From: Pseudorhodoferax sp047601025
GTDB lineage: Bacteria > Pseudomonadota > Gammaproteobacteria > Burkholderiales > Burkholderiaceae_C
NCBI RefSeq assembly: GCF_047601025.1
Contig: NZ_JASGJZ010000001.1
Span: 5,022,001-5,086,000, forward strand
Length of the DNA stretch: 64,000 nucleotides
Reading direction: 5' to 3'
Position 1 is the first letter of the stretch. Each line of letters opens with the position of its first letter. The position numbers and the translations under genes were made by a program. Under the pieces are notes generated by a model, which made no database searches, was not told the origin of the DNA, and saw nothing but the letters and a program-made list of their open reading frames with translations. Shown in pieces: positions 37,509-46,213 of this stretch.

Positions 37509-39260
37509 CTACTGCATCCGCGGCAGGTTGCCGATGCGCACCAGCATCTCGGTGAACATCTGCATGTCGGCGTCCAGATCGTCGATCTCCTTGTACTCCT
37601 TGGCGTTGTGCGCCGTGTACTTCTTGCCGGGCATGGCCGGGCCGAAGTTGATCGCATTGGGCATCTGCTTGGCCGTGGTGCTGCCGGCCGTGGACACCGG
37701 CGCGGCCGGCAGGCCCGTGGTGTCGCCGAAGATGTTCAACAGCGTGGCCAGCCAGGCGCCCGACGGGTCGCGCGCCATCCAGTTGCCCTGGGTGTGCGCC
37801 ACCTCCACCGGGATGCCGGTGGCTGCACCCCAGGCGCGCACCTTGGCCTGCGTCGCGGCGGCCAGCGCCTCGGGCGTGCGGCCGCGCGGCATGCGCACGT
37901 TGGCCGTGACCTCGACGCGGCCGGCGTTCTCGCGCACCAGCGTGGGCGACATGGTCAGCGGGCCCATGAAGTCGTCGCGCCAGGCCAGGCCCATGGCATG
38001 GCCCAGGTAGTCCAGCCCGAACAGGTCGGCGATGTAGCGCGTGGCCTGCGCGTAGCCGTTGTCGGCCAGCGCGACGCCGCTTTGCTGCAGGAACAGCGCC
38101 AGCCGCGGCAGCGGGTTCACGCCTTCCTCGGGCCGCGAGCCGTGGGCGGAGCTGCCGGTGACCTTCACCTCCACGCCATCGGCCTGCCGCGCGACGTCGA
38201 TCGCGAACCTGCCGCCCTGGGCTTCGTGGCGGCGCACGAAGCCGGCGCCGGCCGCCGACAGGCGCGCCGCCAGCGCGGCCGGGTCGTCGGCGCGCAGCCG
38301 GGCCACGGCCGTCTGCGCGATCGCGTTGGCCGAGGCCGAGGCCGTGAGCGCGGTGATCGTCGCGCCGCCGGCCGGCACTGGCCCGCGCGGCGCCAGCGCG
38401 AAGCCGGCGCGCAGCGCACCGGTGCCCTTCTCGGCGACGACGGCCGGGTAGCGGCTGTCCAGCACCACGTTGTAGGCCGGCAGCGCATGGCGCTCGGCGT
38501 AGTAGCGCATGGCGTCGCCGCCGGTCTCCTCGGTGGTCTCGATCATCAGCCGGATCGTGCGCTGTAGCGGCAGCCCGCTCTCCCTGACGGCCTTCATCGC
38601 GTACAGCACGGTGGCGATCGAGCCCTTGTCGTCGATGCTGCCGCGGCCGTACAGCAGGCCGCCCACGCGCGTGAGCCGGAACGGGTCCAGCCGGGTGCCG
38701 TCGTCCAGCACCCACTCGGAAGCCACCACGGGCACCACGTCGGCGTGCGTCAGGATGCCGAACTCGTCCGCGCCGCTGCCGGGCAGCCGGACTTCGAAGA
38801 TGCGGTTGTCCACGTTGCGGTACTGCAGGCCGAAGTCCGCGGCCATGCCCGCGACCAGCTGGCCGAAGGCGAGGATCTGCGGGTCCTCGTGCGGCGGCAG
38901 CGTGCCGCGCACGGTCGGCAGCGCGACCATGCGCGCCGTCGCGTCGATGACGGCGGCCTGGTTCAGCAGGCGGTTGTGCAGGCCGAGCAGGCGGGCGGCC
39001 TGGTCCAGCCCGGCGCCGTCCAGCGGCGCCTGGGCGCGGTAGCGCGCGGCCAACGGCGCGACGGCCGGCTCGTCGCGCGCGACGCCGTCGAGGAAGTCGG
39101 CGAAACCGGGCGGCACCGGCCCGTGCTGGCGCGCGGCGATGCGGTCCAGGTCGGGCTTGGTCAACGGCGCGCCGGTGGCGCTGCGGGGCTGGCTGCCGCA
39201 GCCGGCCAGGGCCAGGGCGGCCACGGCGGCGAGCGCCAGCCGGCGCGGGGTGGAAGTCAT
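37509..39260 (-). CDS. M20-family metallopeptidase, lipoprotein (dipeptidase-like)
   Basis: A 583-residue zinc peptidase of the M20/ArgE-PepV type. The N-terminus LAALAVAALALAGC-like stretch (LALAAVAALALAGCGSQP) is a lipobox signal, so it sits on the periplasmic side of a membrane. Metal-site blocks are GILTHADVVPVVASEW (His-x-Asp), YGRGSIDDKGSIATVLYAMK and IETTEETGGDAMRYY (Glu-Glu). The final His is in KKYTAHNAKEYKEID. It ends seven bases from the convergent ornithine cyclodeaminase gene. GGAGACCTCC lies before the ATG at 39260. Substrate peptides are unknown. Confidence 0.9.
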   Translation of the reverse strand: MTSTPRRLALAAVAALALAGCGSQPRSATGAPLTKPDLDRIAARQHGPVPPGFADFLDGVARDEPAVAPLAARYRAQAPLDGAGLDQAARLLGLHNRLLNQAAVIDATARMVALPTVRGTLPPHEDPQILAFGQLVAGMAADFGLQYRNVDNRIFEVRLPGSGADEFGILTHADVVPVVASEWVLDDGTRLDPFRLTRVGGLLYGRGSIDDKGSIATVLYAMKAVRESGLPLQRTIRLMIETTEETGGDAMRYYAERHALPAYNVVLDSRYPAVVAEKGTGALRAGFALAPRGPVPAGGATITALTASASANAIAQTAVARLRADDPAALAARLSAAGAGFVRRHEAQGGRFAIDVARQADGVEVKVTGSSAHGSRPEEGVNPLPRLALFLQQSGVALADNGYAQATRYIADLFGLDYLGHAMGLAWRDDFMGPLTMSPTLVRENAGRVEVTANVRMPRGRTPEALAAATQAKVRAWGAATGIPVEVAHTQGNWMARDPSGAWLATLLNIFGDTTGLPAAPVSTAGSTTAKQMPNAINFGPAMPGKKYTAHNAKEYKEIDDLDADMQMFTEMLVRIGNLPRMQ

Positions 39261-39304
39261 GGAGGTCTCCTGGGGATGGTGGTCCCCGGAGCGTAGCGGG
39301 CCTT

Positions 39305-40246
39305 TCAGGGAACCGCGACGGCGACCTTCCCGGTGGCGAAGAAGCTGCGCAGGTTCTCCAGCACCAGGTCGGCCATGGCGCGGCGCGTCTCGTGCGTGCC
39401 GCTGGCCAGGTGCGGCAGCAGCACGGCGTTGTCGCAGGCGATCAGGCGGGCCGGCACGCGCGGCTCGTCCGCGTAGACGTCCAGCCCGGCGCCGGCGATG
39501 GTCCCGCTCTCCAGGGCCTCGGCCAGCGCCTGCTCGTCGACCACGCTGCCGCGCGCGATGTTGACGAGGAAGCCCTGCGGGCCCAGCGCGGCCAGGATCT
39601 CGCGCGAGACCAGGTGCTGCGTGCCGGCGCCGCCGGCCGCGGCCACGACCAGGAAGTCGGCCCAGCGCGCCAGGCTCTCCAGCGTGGGCTCGTAGCCGTA
39701 GGGCGAGCCCTCGACCGGCCGCCGGTTGTGGTAGCGCACCTGCATGTCGAAGCCGCTGGCGCGGCGCGCGATCACGCTGCCGATGCGGCCCATGCCCAGG
39801 ATGCCCAGGCGCTTGCCGCTGACGCGCGTGGCCAGCGGAAACGGCCCCTGGAGCCAGCTGCCGCGGCGCAGGAAGCGATCCGCCGCGCTGAAGCGGCGCG
39901 CCACGTCGATCACCAGGCCGAACGCGGTGTCGGCCACGCAGTCGTTCAGCACGTCGGGCGTGTAGCCGACCGGGATGCCCCGCGCCCGGGCCGCGGCCAC
40001 GTCCACCTTGTCGAAGCCGACGCCAAAGCTGGAGATGACCTGCAGCCCGGGCAGCGCGGCGATCGTGGCCGCGTCCACGCCCAGCGCGGCATTGGTCACG
40101 ACGCCGGCGAAGCTGGCGCCTTCGCGCGCGAGGAAGGCCCGGGGATCGGCTTCGCCGGCCAGCAGGTGCACGTCGTACGCGGCGGCGAGGGCTTGTTCGA
40201 GGGAGGGCAGCAGCTTGCCCATCTGCAGGATGCGCGGTCTGGTCAT
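39305..40246 (-). CDS. D-isomer-specific 2-hydroxyacid dehydrogenase
   Basis: A 313-residue NAD(P)-dependent dehydrogenase similar to glyoxylate/hydroxypyruvate reductases. The nucleotide-binding loop is GKRLGILGMGRIGSVIARRA (~142-161). Catalytic residues are Arg in NIARGSVVDEQAL, Glu in YADEPRVP and His in LLPHLASGTHETRRAM, all intact. ATG 40246 has AACGACAT context and no better alternative. It reads in the same direction as the M20 gene 44 bases downstream, so the two may be co-transcribed. Confidence 0.9.
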   Translation of the reverse strand: MTRPRILQMGKLLPSLEQALAAAYDVHLLAGEADPRAFLAREGASFAGVVTNAALGVDAATIAALPGLQVISSFGVGFDKVDVAAARARGIPVGYTPDVLNDCVADTAFGLVIDVARRFSAADRFLRRGSWLQGPFPLATRVSGKRLGILGMGRIGSVIARRASGFDMQVRYHNRRPVEGSPYGYEPTLESLARWADFLVVAAAGGAGTQHLVSREILAALGPQGFLVNIARGSVVDEQALAEALESGTIAGAGLDVYADEPRVPARLIACDNAVLLPHLASGTHETRRAMADLVLENLRSFFATGKVAVAVP

Positions 40247-40344
40247 GTCGTTCCGTTGGCTGGTCGTCGAGGCGGATCCGCGCGGGCCCACCGGCCGCGC
40301 GAAGGCCGGCGCCCGGCGCGGGCGAGCGACGGATGCTAGCGGCT

Positions 40345-41343
40345 TCAGGCCGCCGGCGCGGCGGCGGCGCCGGCATGCGCCAGGGCGCGGACCTCGGCCG
40401 GCGCCAGCGCCTTGAGGCGGTGGTCGCTCCAGACCTGGCGCCAGCGCCGCGCGCCCGGCAGGCCGTGGCGCAGGCCCAGCATGTGGCGCGCGATCGCGTA
40501 CCAGCCCGTGCCGTGCGCGCGCGCCTCGCGTTCCATGTAGCGCACCATGGCGTCTTCCACCGCCTCGCGCGTGCGCCCGGGCTGCTCCGGCAGGCCGAAG
40601 AAGCGGCCGTCCCACTCGGCCAGCCACCAGGGGTTGTGGTACGCCTCGCGGCCGAGCATGGCGCCGTCCAGCAGCGCCAGCTGCTCGCCGACCTGCGCGC
40701 TGGTGGTGAGCCCGCCGTTGATCACGATGCGCAGCGCCGGGAAGTCCCGCTTGAGCCGGTGCACGAGCGCGTAGCGCAGCGGCGGGACCTCGCGGTTCTG
40801 CTTGGGCGACAGGCCCTTGAGCCAGGCGTTGCGGGCGTGGACGATGAAGGTCCCGCAGCCGGCCTGCGCCACGGTGCCGACGAAGTCGCGCACGAAGCCG
40901 TAGTCCTCGTGGCGGTCGACGCCGATGCGGTGCTTGACCGTGACCGGCACGCGCACGGCATCGACCATGGCCTTCACGCAGTCGGCGACCAGCTGCGGCT
41001 CGGCCATCAGGCAGGCGCCGAAGGCGCCGCGCTGCACGCGCTCGGACGGACAGCCGCAGTTCAGGTTGATCTCGTCGTAGCCCCACTGCTCGCCCAGCCG
41101 CGCGCACTGCGCCAGCTCCGCCGGCTCGCTGCCGCCGAGCTGCAGCGCCACCGGGTGCTCGGCCGCGTCCATGCGCAGGTGGCGCGCCACGTCGCCGTGC
41201 AGCAGCGCGCCGGTGGTCACCATCTCGGTGTACAGGCGCGCGCGGCGCGACAGCAGCCGGTGGAGGTAGCGGCAATGGCGGTCGGTCCAGTCGAGCATGG
41301 GCGCGACGGACACCTGGGGAAAGGACGCGAGGGAGTCGGACAT
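40345..41343 (-). CDS. dusA: tRNA-dihydrouridine(20/20a) synthase DusA
   Basis: FMN-dependent enzyme reducing uridine 20/20a in the tRNA D-loop, 332 residues. The DusA start is VSVAPMLDWTDRHCRYLHRL; the catalytic Cys lies in INLNCGCPSERVQ; FMN contacts are in VTVKHRIGVD and INGGLTTS. Length and motif order are full. The ATG at 41343 is chosen because the protein core begins right behind it; an upstream in-frame ATG would add an unconserved 39-residue Arg/Ala tail. Single gene. Confidence 0.94.
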   Translation of the reverse strand: MSDSLASFPQVSVAPMLDWTDRHCRYLHRLLSRRARLYTEMVTTGALLHGDVARHLRMDAAEHPVALQLGGSEPAELAQCARLGEQWGYDEINLNCGCPSERVQRGAFGACLMAEPQLVADCVKAMVDAVRVPVTVKHRIGVDRHEDYGFVRDFVGTVAQAGCGTFIVHARNAWLKGLSPKQNREVPPLRYALVHRLKRDFPALRIVINGGLTTSAQVGEQLALLDGAMLGREAYHNPWWLAEWDGRFFGLPEQPGRTREAVEDAMVRYMEREARAHGTGWYAIARHMLGLRHGLPGARRWRQVWSDHRLKALAPAEVRALAHAGAAAAPAA

Positions 41344-41521
41344 GGCAGGCAGCGGGCCGGCGATCTTAGCCGCGCGGCTGGACACGCGCCGGTCCGCGGC
41401 CGCCCGCCGCCAGCGCGTCAGCGGCGGCGCACGCGAACTCGCGCCGGCGTCCGGCAGCATGGGGCGGACACCGGGCGTAGGCTGGCGGCCATCCGACCAT
41501 CAGGAGCCCAAGGAGCCCACC

Positions 41522-41884
41522 ATGCACCATCGCTTTCTCGCCCTGCTCGCCACGGCCGCCGGGCTGGCCGCCGTCCTGCCCGCGCAGGCCTACGACTACA
41601 CCGACACGCCGCCGCGCGAGCAGCGCATGGAAGAAGCCTTGCGGAACTACCGCGGCACGGACCCGCGCAATCCGCAACCGGGCCCGGCGGCCCGCGCCGA
41701 GGAGAGCATCAAGGAAGGTGCGCACGATGCCGGCGCAGCCGTCAAGCGCGGTGCGCACCGCACCGGCGAGGCCATCAAGCACGGCGCCCGGCGCGCCGGC
41801 CACGCCATCGGCACCGGCATGGAGAAGACCGGCGACGCGATCCGCCGCGGCGGCGACAAGCTGAAGGACAAGATCTCGGACTGA
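41522..41884 (+). CDS. Small exported protein with amphipathic repeats
   Basis: A 120-residue protein I do not recognise by family. The Sec signal is FLALLATAAGLAAVLPAQA-YD (cleavage near residue 23). The second half is built from near-repeats of about 11 residues: KEGAHDAGAAVKRGAHRTGE, then AIKHGARRAGHAIGTGMEKT and GDAIRRGGDKLKDKI, which would form a basic amphipathic helix, reminiscent of LEA- or apolipoprotein-like proteins. AAGGAG precedes the ATG by six bases. It may act as a membrane or nucleic-acid-associated stress protein; this is a guess. Confidence 0.75.
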   Translation: MHHRFLALLATAAGLAAVLPAQAYDYTDTPPREQRMEEALRNYRGTDPRNPQPGPAARAEESIKEGAHDAGAAVKRGAHRTGEAIKHGARRAGHAIGTGMEKTGDAIRRGGDKLKDKISD

Positions 41885-41925
41885 GCGACGCCCGCGGCCC
41901 GGGGCAGCGGCCGCAGGCGCTCCCC

Positions 41926-42444
41926 TCAATCCACCAGCCGCATCTCCACGCGGCGCGCTTCCTGGTCGCTGCCGCTGCCCGTCGTGATCTCGGGCTTGCG
42001 CAGCATGATGCGCGACCGGTCGACACCGGCCTTGACCAGGGCGGCGCGCACCGACAGCGCGCGCTGCTTGGCCAGCTCGGCATTCTTGGCGGGGTCGCCA
42101 GTCTCGTCGTGGAAGCCCGACAGCACGACCTTGCGGCCGGGTGCGGCCGCCAGGGCCTGGACCACCTTGTCCAGCTCGGCAGCGGCCCCGGGCGGCAGCG
42201 CGGACTCGGCCGTGCCGAAGTACAGCGTGCCGACCAGGTCGCCGACCAGCGGGGCTTCGATCAGCACGACCTCTTCCTCGACGAGCAGGACGGTCTGGGC
42301 GGCTGCCGCAGGCGGCACGGCCTCGATGCCGCGCAGCTGGCGCACCACGACGGCGCTGACCGTGCTGATGATCACCAGGGCCACGACGCCGAAGGTGATC
42401 CACAGACCCACGCGCGTGGTGTCGTCGTTGTCTTCCTGGTACAT
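41926..42444 (-). CDS. OmpA-like domain protein with one membrane anchor
   Basis: A 172-residue protein with an N-terminal membrane helix (WITFGVVALVIISTVSAVVV, ~15-34) and a compact OmpA-type domain (TLYFGTAESALPPGAAAELD, VVLSGFHDETGDPAKNAELA, KQRALSVRAALVKAGV). OmpA-like domains bind peptidoglycan; here the canonical Asp/Arg pair is partly altered (FHDETGD in place of the usual TD-x-x-G), so binding is not certain. ATG 42444 follows GGACGTTCCAGC-type leader without a strong ribosome site. It is divergent from ilvD. Confidence 0.85.
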   Translation of the reverse strand: MYQEDNDDTTRVGLWITFGVVALVIISTVSAVVVRQLRGIEAVPPAAAAQTVLLVEEEVVLIEAPLVGDLVGTLYFGTAESALPPGAAAELDKVVQALAAAPGRKVVLSGFHDETGDPAKNAELAKQRALSVRAALVKAGVDRSRIMLRKPEITTGSGSDQEARRVEMRLVD

Positions 42445-42677
42445 GCTGGAACGTCCTTTTTCGAGGGATGAAGAAATCGGGGGCGCGCAGCGGCGCGGCG
42501 CGCGCGTGCAACCCGCGATTCTAGCCAGCGGGCCTGCCGCGCCGGTGCGGCCGGAGGATAATGGCCGGCTTTGCCGCGCGCCGCCCGGCCGCGCCGCCGT
42601 ACAGGCCGGCGCAGGGCCCGCCGACGGACGATCCGGCCGCCGGCTTCTCCTTTCGCTTCACGTTTCCAGCAACCACG

Positions 42678-44537
42678 ATGCCCGCATACCGTTCCAAGAC
42701 CTCCACCGCCGGCCGCAACATGGCCGGTGCACGCTCGCTGTGGCGCGCCACCGGCATGAAGGACGACGACTTCTCCAAGCCCATCGTCGCGGTGGTCAAC
42801 TCGTTCACCCAGTTCGTGCCCGGCCACGTGCACCTGAAGGACCTGGGCCAGCTCGTCGCGCGCGAGATCGAGGCCGCCGGCGGCGTCGCCAAGGAGTTCA
42901 ACACCATCGCCGTGGACGACGGCATCGCCATGGGCCACGACGGCATGCTGTACTCGCTGCCCAGCCGCGACATCATCGCGGACTCGGTCGAGTACATGGT
43001 CAACGCGCACTGTGCCGACGCCATGGTCTGCATCAGCAACTGCGACAAGATCACGCCCGGCATGCTGATGGCCGCGATGCGGCTGAACATCCCGGTGATC
43101 TTCGTCTCCGGCGGGCCCATGGAAGCCGGCAAGGTGCGCCTGGCCGTGCCCGGCACGCAGACCGTGCAGATCAGGAAGCTGGACCTGATCGACGCCATGG
43201 TCATGGCCGCGGACAGCAAGGTCAGCGACGCCGAGGTGGCCGAGGTCGAGCGCTCGGCCTGCCCGACCTGCGGCTCGTGCTCGGGCATGTTCACCGCCAA
43301 CTCCATGAATTGCCTGGCCGAGGCGCTGGGCCTGGCGCTGCCGGGCAACGGCACCGTGGTGGCCACGCACGCCGACCGCGAGCAGCTGTTCAAGCGCGCC
43401 GGCCGCCGCATTGTCGAGCTGGCGCGCCAGTACTACGAGCAGGACGACGCGCGCGTGCTGCCGCGCTCGGTCGGCGCCAAGGCGTTCGAGAACGCGATGA
43501 CGCTGGACATCGCGATGGGCGGCTCGACCAACACCATCCTGCACCTGCTGGCGATCGCGCGGGAGGCCGAGGTCGACTTCACGATGGCCGACATCGACCG
43601 CCTCTCGCGCAGCGTGCCGCAGCTGTGCAAGGTCGCGCCCAACACCAACAAGTACCACATCGAGGACGTGCACCGCGCCGGCGGCATCATGGCCATCCTG
43701 GGCGAGCTGCAGCGCGCCGGCAAGCTGCACGTCGACGTGCCCACGGTGCACGCGCCCACGCTGGGCGAGGCGCTGGAGCAGTGGGACATCACGCGCACGC
43801 AGGACGAGGCCGTCCGCACCTTCTACCGCGCCGGCCCGGCCGGCATCCCGACCCAGGTGGCGTTCAGCCAGGACACGCGCTGGCCCAGCCTGGACACGGA
43901 CCGCGCCGAGGGCTGCATCCGCTCCCACGAGCACGCCTTCAGCCAGGAAGGCGGCCTGGCGGTACTGACCGGCAACATCGCGCGCGACGGCTGCGTGGTC
44001 AAGACGGCCGGCGTGGACGAATCCATCCTCGTGTTCGAGGGCCCGGCCCACGTGGTCGAGAGCCAGGACGAGGCGGTCGAGCACATCCTGGCCGACCAGG
44101 TGAAGGCCGGCGACGTGGTGGTGGTGCGCTACGAGGGCCCCAAGGGCGGCCCCGGCATGCAGGAGATGCTCTACCCCACGAGCTACATCAAGTCCAGGGG
44201 CCTGGGCAAGGCCTGCGCGCTGCTGACCGACGGCCGCTTCTCCGGCGGCACCTCGGGCCTGTCGATCGGCCACTGCTCGCCCGAGGCGGCGGCCGGCGGC
44301 GCGATCGGCCTGGTCCGCGACGGCGACCGCATCCGCATCGACATCCCGAACCGCACGATCGACGTGCTGGTCTCCGACGAGGAACTGGCGCGCCGCCGCG
44401 AAGCGCAGGACGCCAAGGGCTGGAAGCCCGCCAGGCCGCGCGCACGCAAGGTGTCCGCGGCGCTGAAGGCCTACGCCAAGCTGGTGATGTCGGCCGACAA
44501 GGGCGCGGTGCGCGACCTGTCGCTGCTGGACGACTGA
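42678..44537 (+). CDS. ilvD: Dihydroxy-acid dehydratase IlvD
   Basis: Branched-chain amino-acid enzyme converting 2,3-dihydroxy-isovalerate and -methylvalerate to the keto acids, 619 residues. Fe-S ligands are seen in SNCDKITPGMLMAAMRLNIP and CPTCGSCSGMFTANSMNCLA; the N-terminal NSFTQFVPGHVHLKD and the C-terminal DGRFSGGTSGLSIGH are family signatures. The length matches the long enterobacterial-type IlvD. It is monocistronic. One copy of a dispersed repeat starts at its stop codon. Confidence 0.95.
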   Translation: MPAYRSKTSTAGRNMAGARSLWRATGMKDDDFSKPIVAVVNSFTQFVPGHVHLKDLGQLVAREIEAAGGVAKEFNTIAVDDGIAMGHDGMLYSLPSRDIIADSVEYMVNAHCADAMVCISNCDKITPGMLMAAMRLNIPVIFVSGGPMEAGKVRLAVPGTQTVQIRKLDLIDAMVMAADSKVSDAEVAEVERSACPTCGSCSGMFTANSMNCLAEALGLALPGNGTVVATHADREQLFKRAGRRIVELARQYYEQDDARVLPRSVGAKAFENAMTLDIAMGGSTNTILHLLAIAREAEVDFTMADIDRLSRSVPQLCKVAPNTNKYHIEDVHRAGGIMAILGELQRAGKLHVDVPTVHAPTLGEALEQWDITRTQDEAVRTFYRAGPAGIPTQVAFSQDTRWPSLDTDRAEGCIRSHEHAFSQEGGLAVLTGNIARDGCVVKTAGVDESILVFEGPAHVVESQDEAVEHILADQVKAGDVVVVRYEGPKGGPGMQEMLYPTSYIKSRGLGKACALLTDGRFSGGTSGLSIGHCSPEAAAGGAIGLVRDGDRIRIDIPNRTIDVLVSDEELARRREAQDAKGWKPARPRARKVSAALKAYAKLVMSADKGAVRDLSLLDD

Positions 44538-44690
44538 CCAGCCGCAAACGCGCATCCCGCACGCCCACGCGAGAAGGCCCGTGGTGTGGGCGTCCACGCG
44601 CACCGCCATCGCCGTACCCGGGGCCTCGCCCCGCGGCCCGGCACACCGCGTCGCGGGCGTGATCGACCCGTTCACAGCGTCCGGGACGCC
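44535..44690 (+). repeat. Dispersed intergenic repeat, copy B (shorter)
   Basis: Begins at the ilvD stop codon (TGA-CCAGCCGCAAACGCGCATCCC), contains ACCCGGGGCCTCGCCC and ends with GGGCGTGATCGACCCGTTCAC. The central block with GTTGCAGTCCTTGCC found in copies A and C is missing here, so this is a deletion derivative or an older copy. The rest of the gap to 44,762 shows nothing recognisable. Confidence 0.65.
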
Positions 44691-44761
44691 GCGAGCGGAA
44701 CACACACTCCGCAAGCAGGCCGACCTACCACCACACGCCGAGGCTCGCCGAGGGCGGCCGC

Positions 44762-46060
44762 CTAAGCCAGCCCTCGCGGCACCGGCATCAGCATCCGGTA
44801 CCGGTCCTCGACACGGCCCTCGCGCAGGTCGAAGTCGCGCAGTGCCTGCGGGCGCTGCAGGAAGGCACCCCACAGGCGCAGGTCGACGAAATCCGTCGAC
44901 GGCCGGCCGCGCCACGGCGGCGGCCCATGCAGCGCCAGTTCCAGGCAGTAGAAGCCATCGGCATCACAGGTGATCACCTGGCGGCCGTCGGTGCTGCTGT
45001 CGCGGTACGACAGATGCGGCCCGCGCACGAACTTGTACAGATGCAGGTCTCGGTTGGTGAAGCCGACAAAGCCGTCCTCGTCGGGCAATCTCTGGCCGAA
45101 CAGGCCGGCCTGCCAGGCCCGTTCCAGCACCAGCACGTCGCCACGGCTCAGCTGGAAATACCAGCGATGCAGGTGCCGGAACGAACTCTGCCAGTCGCTG
45201 GCCGGGTCGGCGATGCCGGATGCGTCCCAGGCGTCGGTGGTGTTGGCGAACAGCAGGAGCGCGCCCTGCGGCACGCGGTGGATTTCGCGCTGCGGCAGGC
45301 GGGCATGCGTCTGCCAGGCGCACTCGTGTTCGATCCGCACCACCAGGTCCCCGTCCGCCGTGCGCGCGTAGCGGCAACCGGAAATGGTCGCCGGCTTCAG
45401 GGACGGCGAGAGCGCATCCGCCGAGGGCACCGCCACCCAGACGCCGATGCGGCCCTCGGAGGTGCTCGGATCGATGCCCTGGCCGACGCCCAGCGCGTAC
45501 ACGCCGGTCCGCTCGATCCGGATGCGGGCCTCGGCCCCGCTGCCGACGTCGATCTGTTTCGACTCCTCCGCGCGCCTTCCCTCCTCTTCCTGCCGCCACA
45601 GGTCGCAGCGCCAGTGCGCATGCGCGCGCCCGGCCTGCGCATCGGGGTGAAAGCGCAGCAGCAGCGCGTCGCCTTCGCGCAGGAACAGCTCGTAGATGGC
45701 GCAGAAGCCCGTACCTGCCGGATAGCGCTCGTTGCAGTACACGTCGATGTCGGCGGCATGCCGGCGCCATTCGCGCCCCGCCGGCGCGGTGTGGCGCACG
45801 GCATCGGCACGTGGCGGCAGGCGCGGCAGAGGTTCCAGCCGGAACACCGGGGCGGGAGCCGCCGTGGGGGGATGGACGTCGACCGCCGGCACCTGTGGCG
45901 GCCCGAACCGCCGCTGGAACAGGGCATCGACCAGCCCGGCCAGCAGCAACAGCACGACCCACAGCGACAGCGTGGCCGGCAGCACGCCCCAGCCCGAGGC
46001 CAGCCGCATGGCCAGCACCAGCGCGAGGCATGCATGGATGAAATGTTGGCCCGGTGTCAT
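44762..46060 (-). CDS. Hypothetical membrane-anchored protein
   Basis: A 432-residue protein of unknown family. Two hydrophobic stretches lie at residues ~8-22 and 28-48, followed by a Pro-rich linker and a ~360-residue soluble domain. Protein-like blocks include VYCNERYPAGTGFCAIYELF, YFQLSRGDVLVLERAWQAGL and CDADGFYCLELALHGPPPW. Trp and Asp are abundant. ATG 46060 opens at the first helix; an ATG 60 bases upstream would add a Pro/Arg tail. It is divergent from the SPFH gene and convergent with ilvD. Confidence 0.75.
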   Translation of the reverse strand: MTPGQHFIHACLALVLAMRLASGWGVLPATLSLWVVLLLLAGLVDALFQRRFGPPQVPAVDVHPPTAAPAPVFRLEPLPRLPPRADAVRHTAPAGREWRRHAADIDVYCNERYPAGTGFCAIYELFLREGDALLLRFHPDAQAGRAHAHWRCDLWRQEEEGRRAEESKQIDVGSGAEARIRIERTGVYALGVGQGIDPSTSEGRIGVWVAVPSADALSPSLKPATISGCRYARTADGDLVVRIEHECAWQTHARLPQREIHRVPQGALLLFANTTDAWDASGIADPASDWQSSFRHLHRWYFQLSRGDVLVLERAWQAGLFGQRLPDEDGFVGFTNRDLHLYKFVRGPHLSYRDSSTDGRQVITCDADGFYCLELALHGPPPWRGRPSTDFVDLRLWGAFLQRPQALRDFDLREGRVEDRYRMLMPVPRGLA

Positions 46061-46158
46061 GGCAAGACGGGCTCCGCGATCCGGCGCGCAGCCCCGAGGT
46101 GGAGGTGGAACGGCCGCCATTCTCAGCGGTGGCGGAATTTTTTCCCGGCTGCCCTCGG

Positions 46159-46196
46159 TTGACGCCGCATCGGTCGGATACTAGAGTGATATCACT
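46159..46196 (+). promoter_or_regulatory. Promoter of the SPFH operon overlapped by a 12-bp palindrome
   Basis: TTGACG (46159-46164), 17 bases, TAGAGT (46182-46187) forms a good sigma-70 promoter. The perfect palindrome AGTGATATCACT (46185-46196) overlaps the -10 and ends 17 bases before the start codon. The operon's second gene encodes a ribbon-helix-helix protein, which would be expected to bind such a short palindrome and repress its own operon. Confidence 0.6.
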
Positions 46197-46213
46197 TTTG
46201 ACCGGAGACACCG

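Noticed and set aside
42445..42677. Branched-chain attenuator or riboswitch upstream of ilvD
   Set aside because: No leader peptide rich in Leu/Ile/Val codons and no recognisable riboswitch core.
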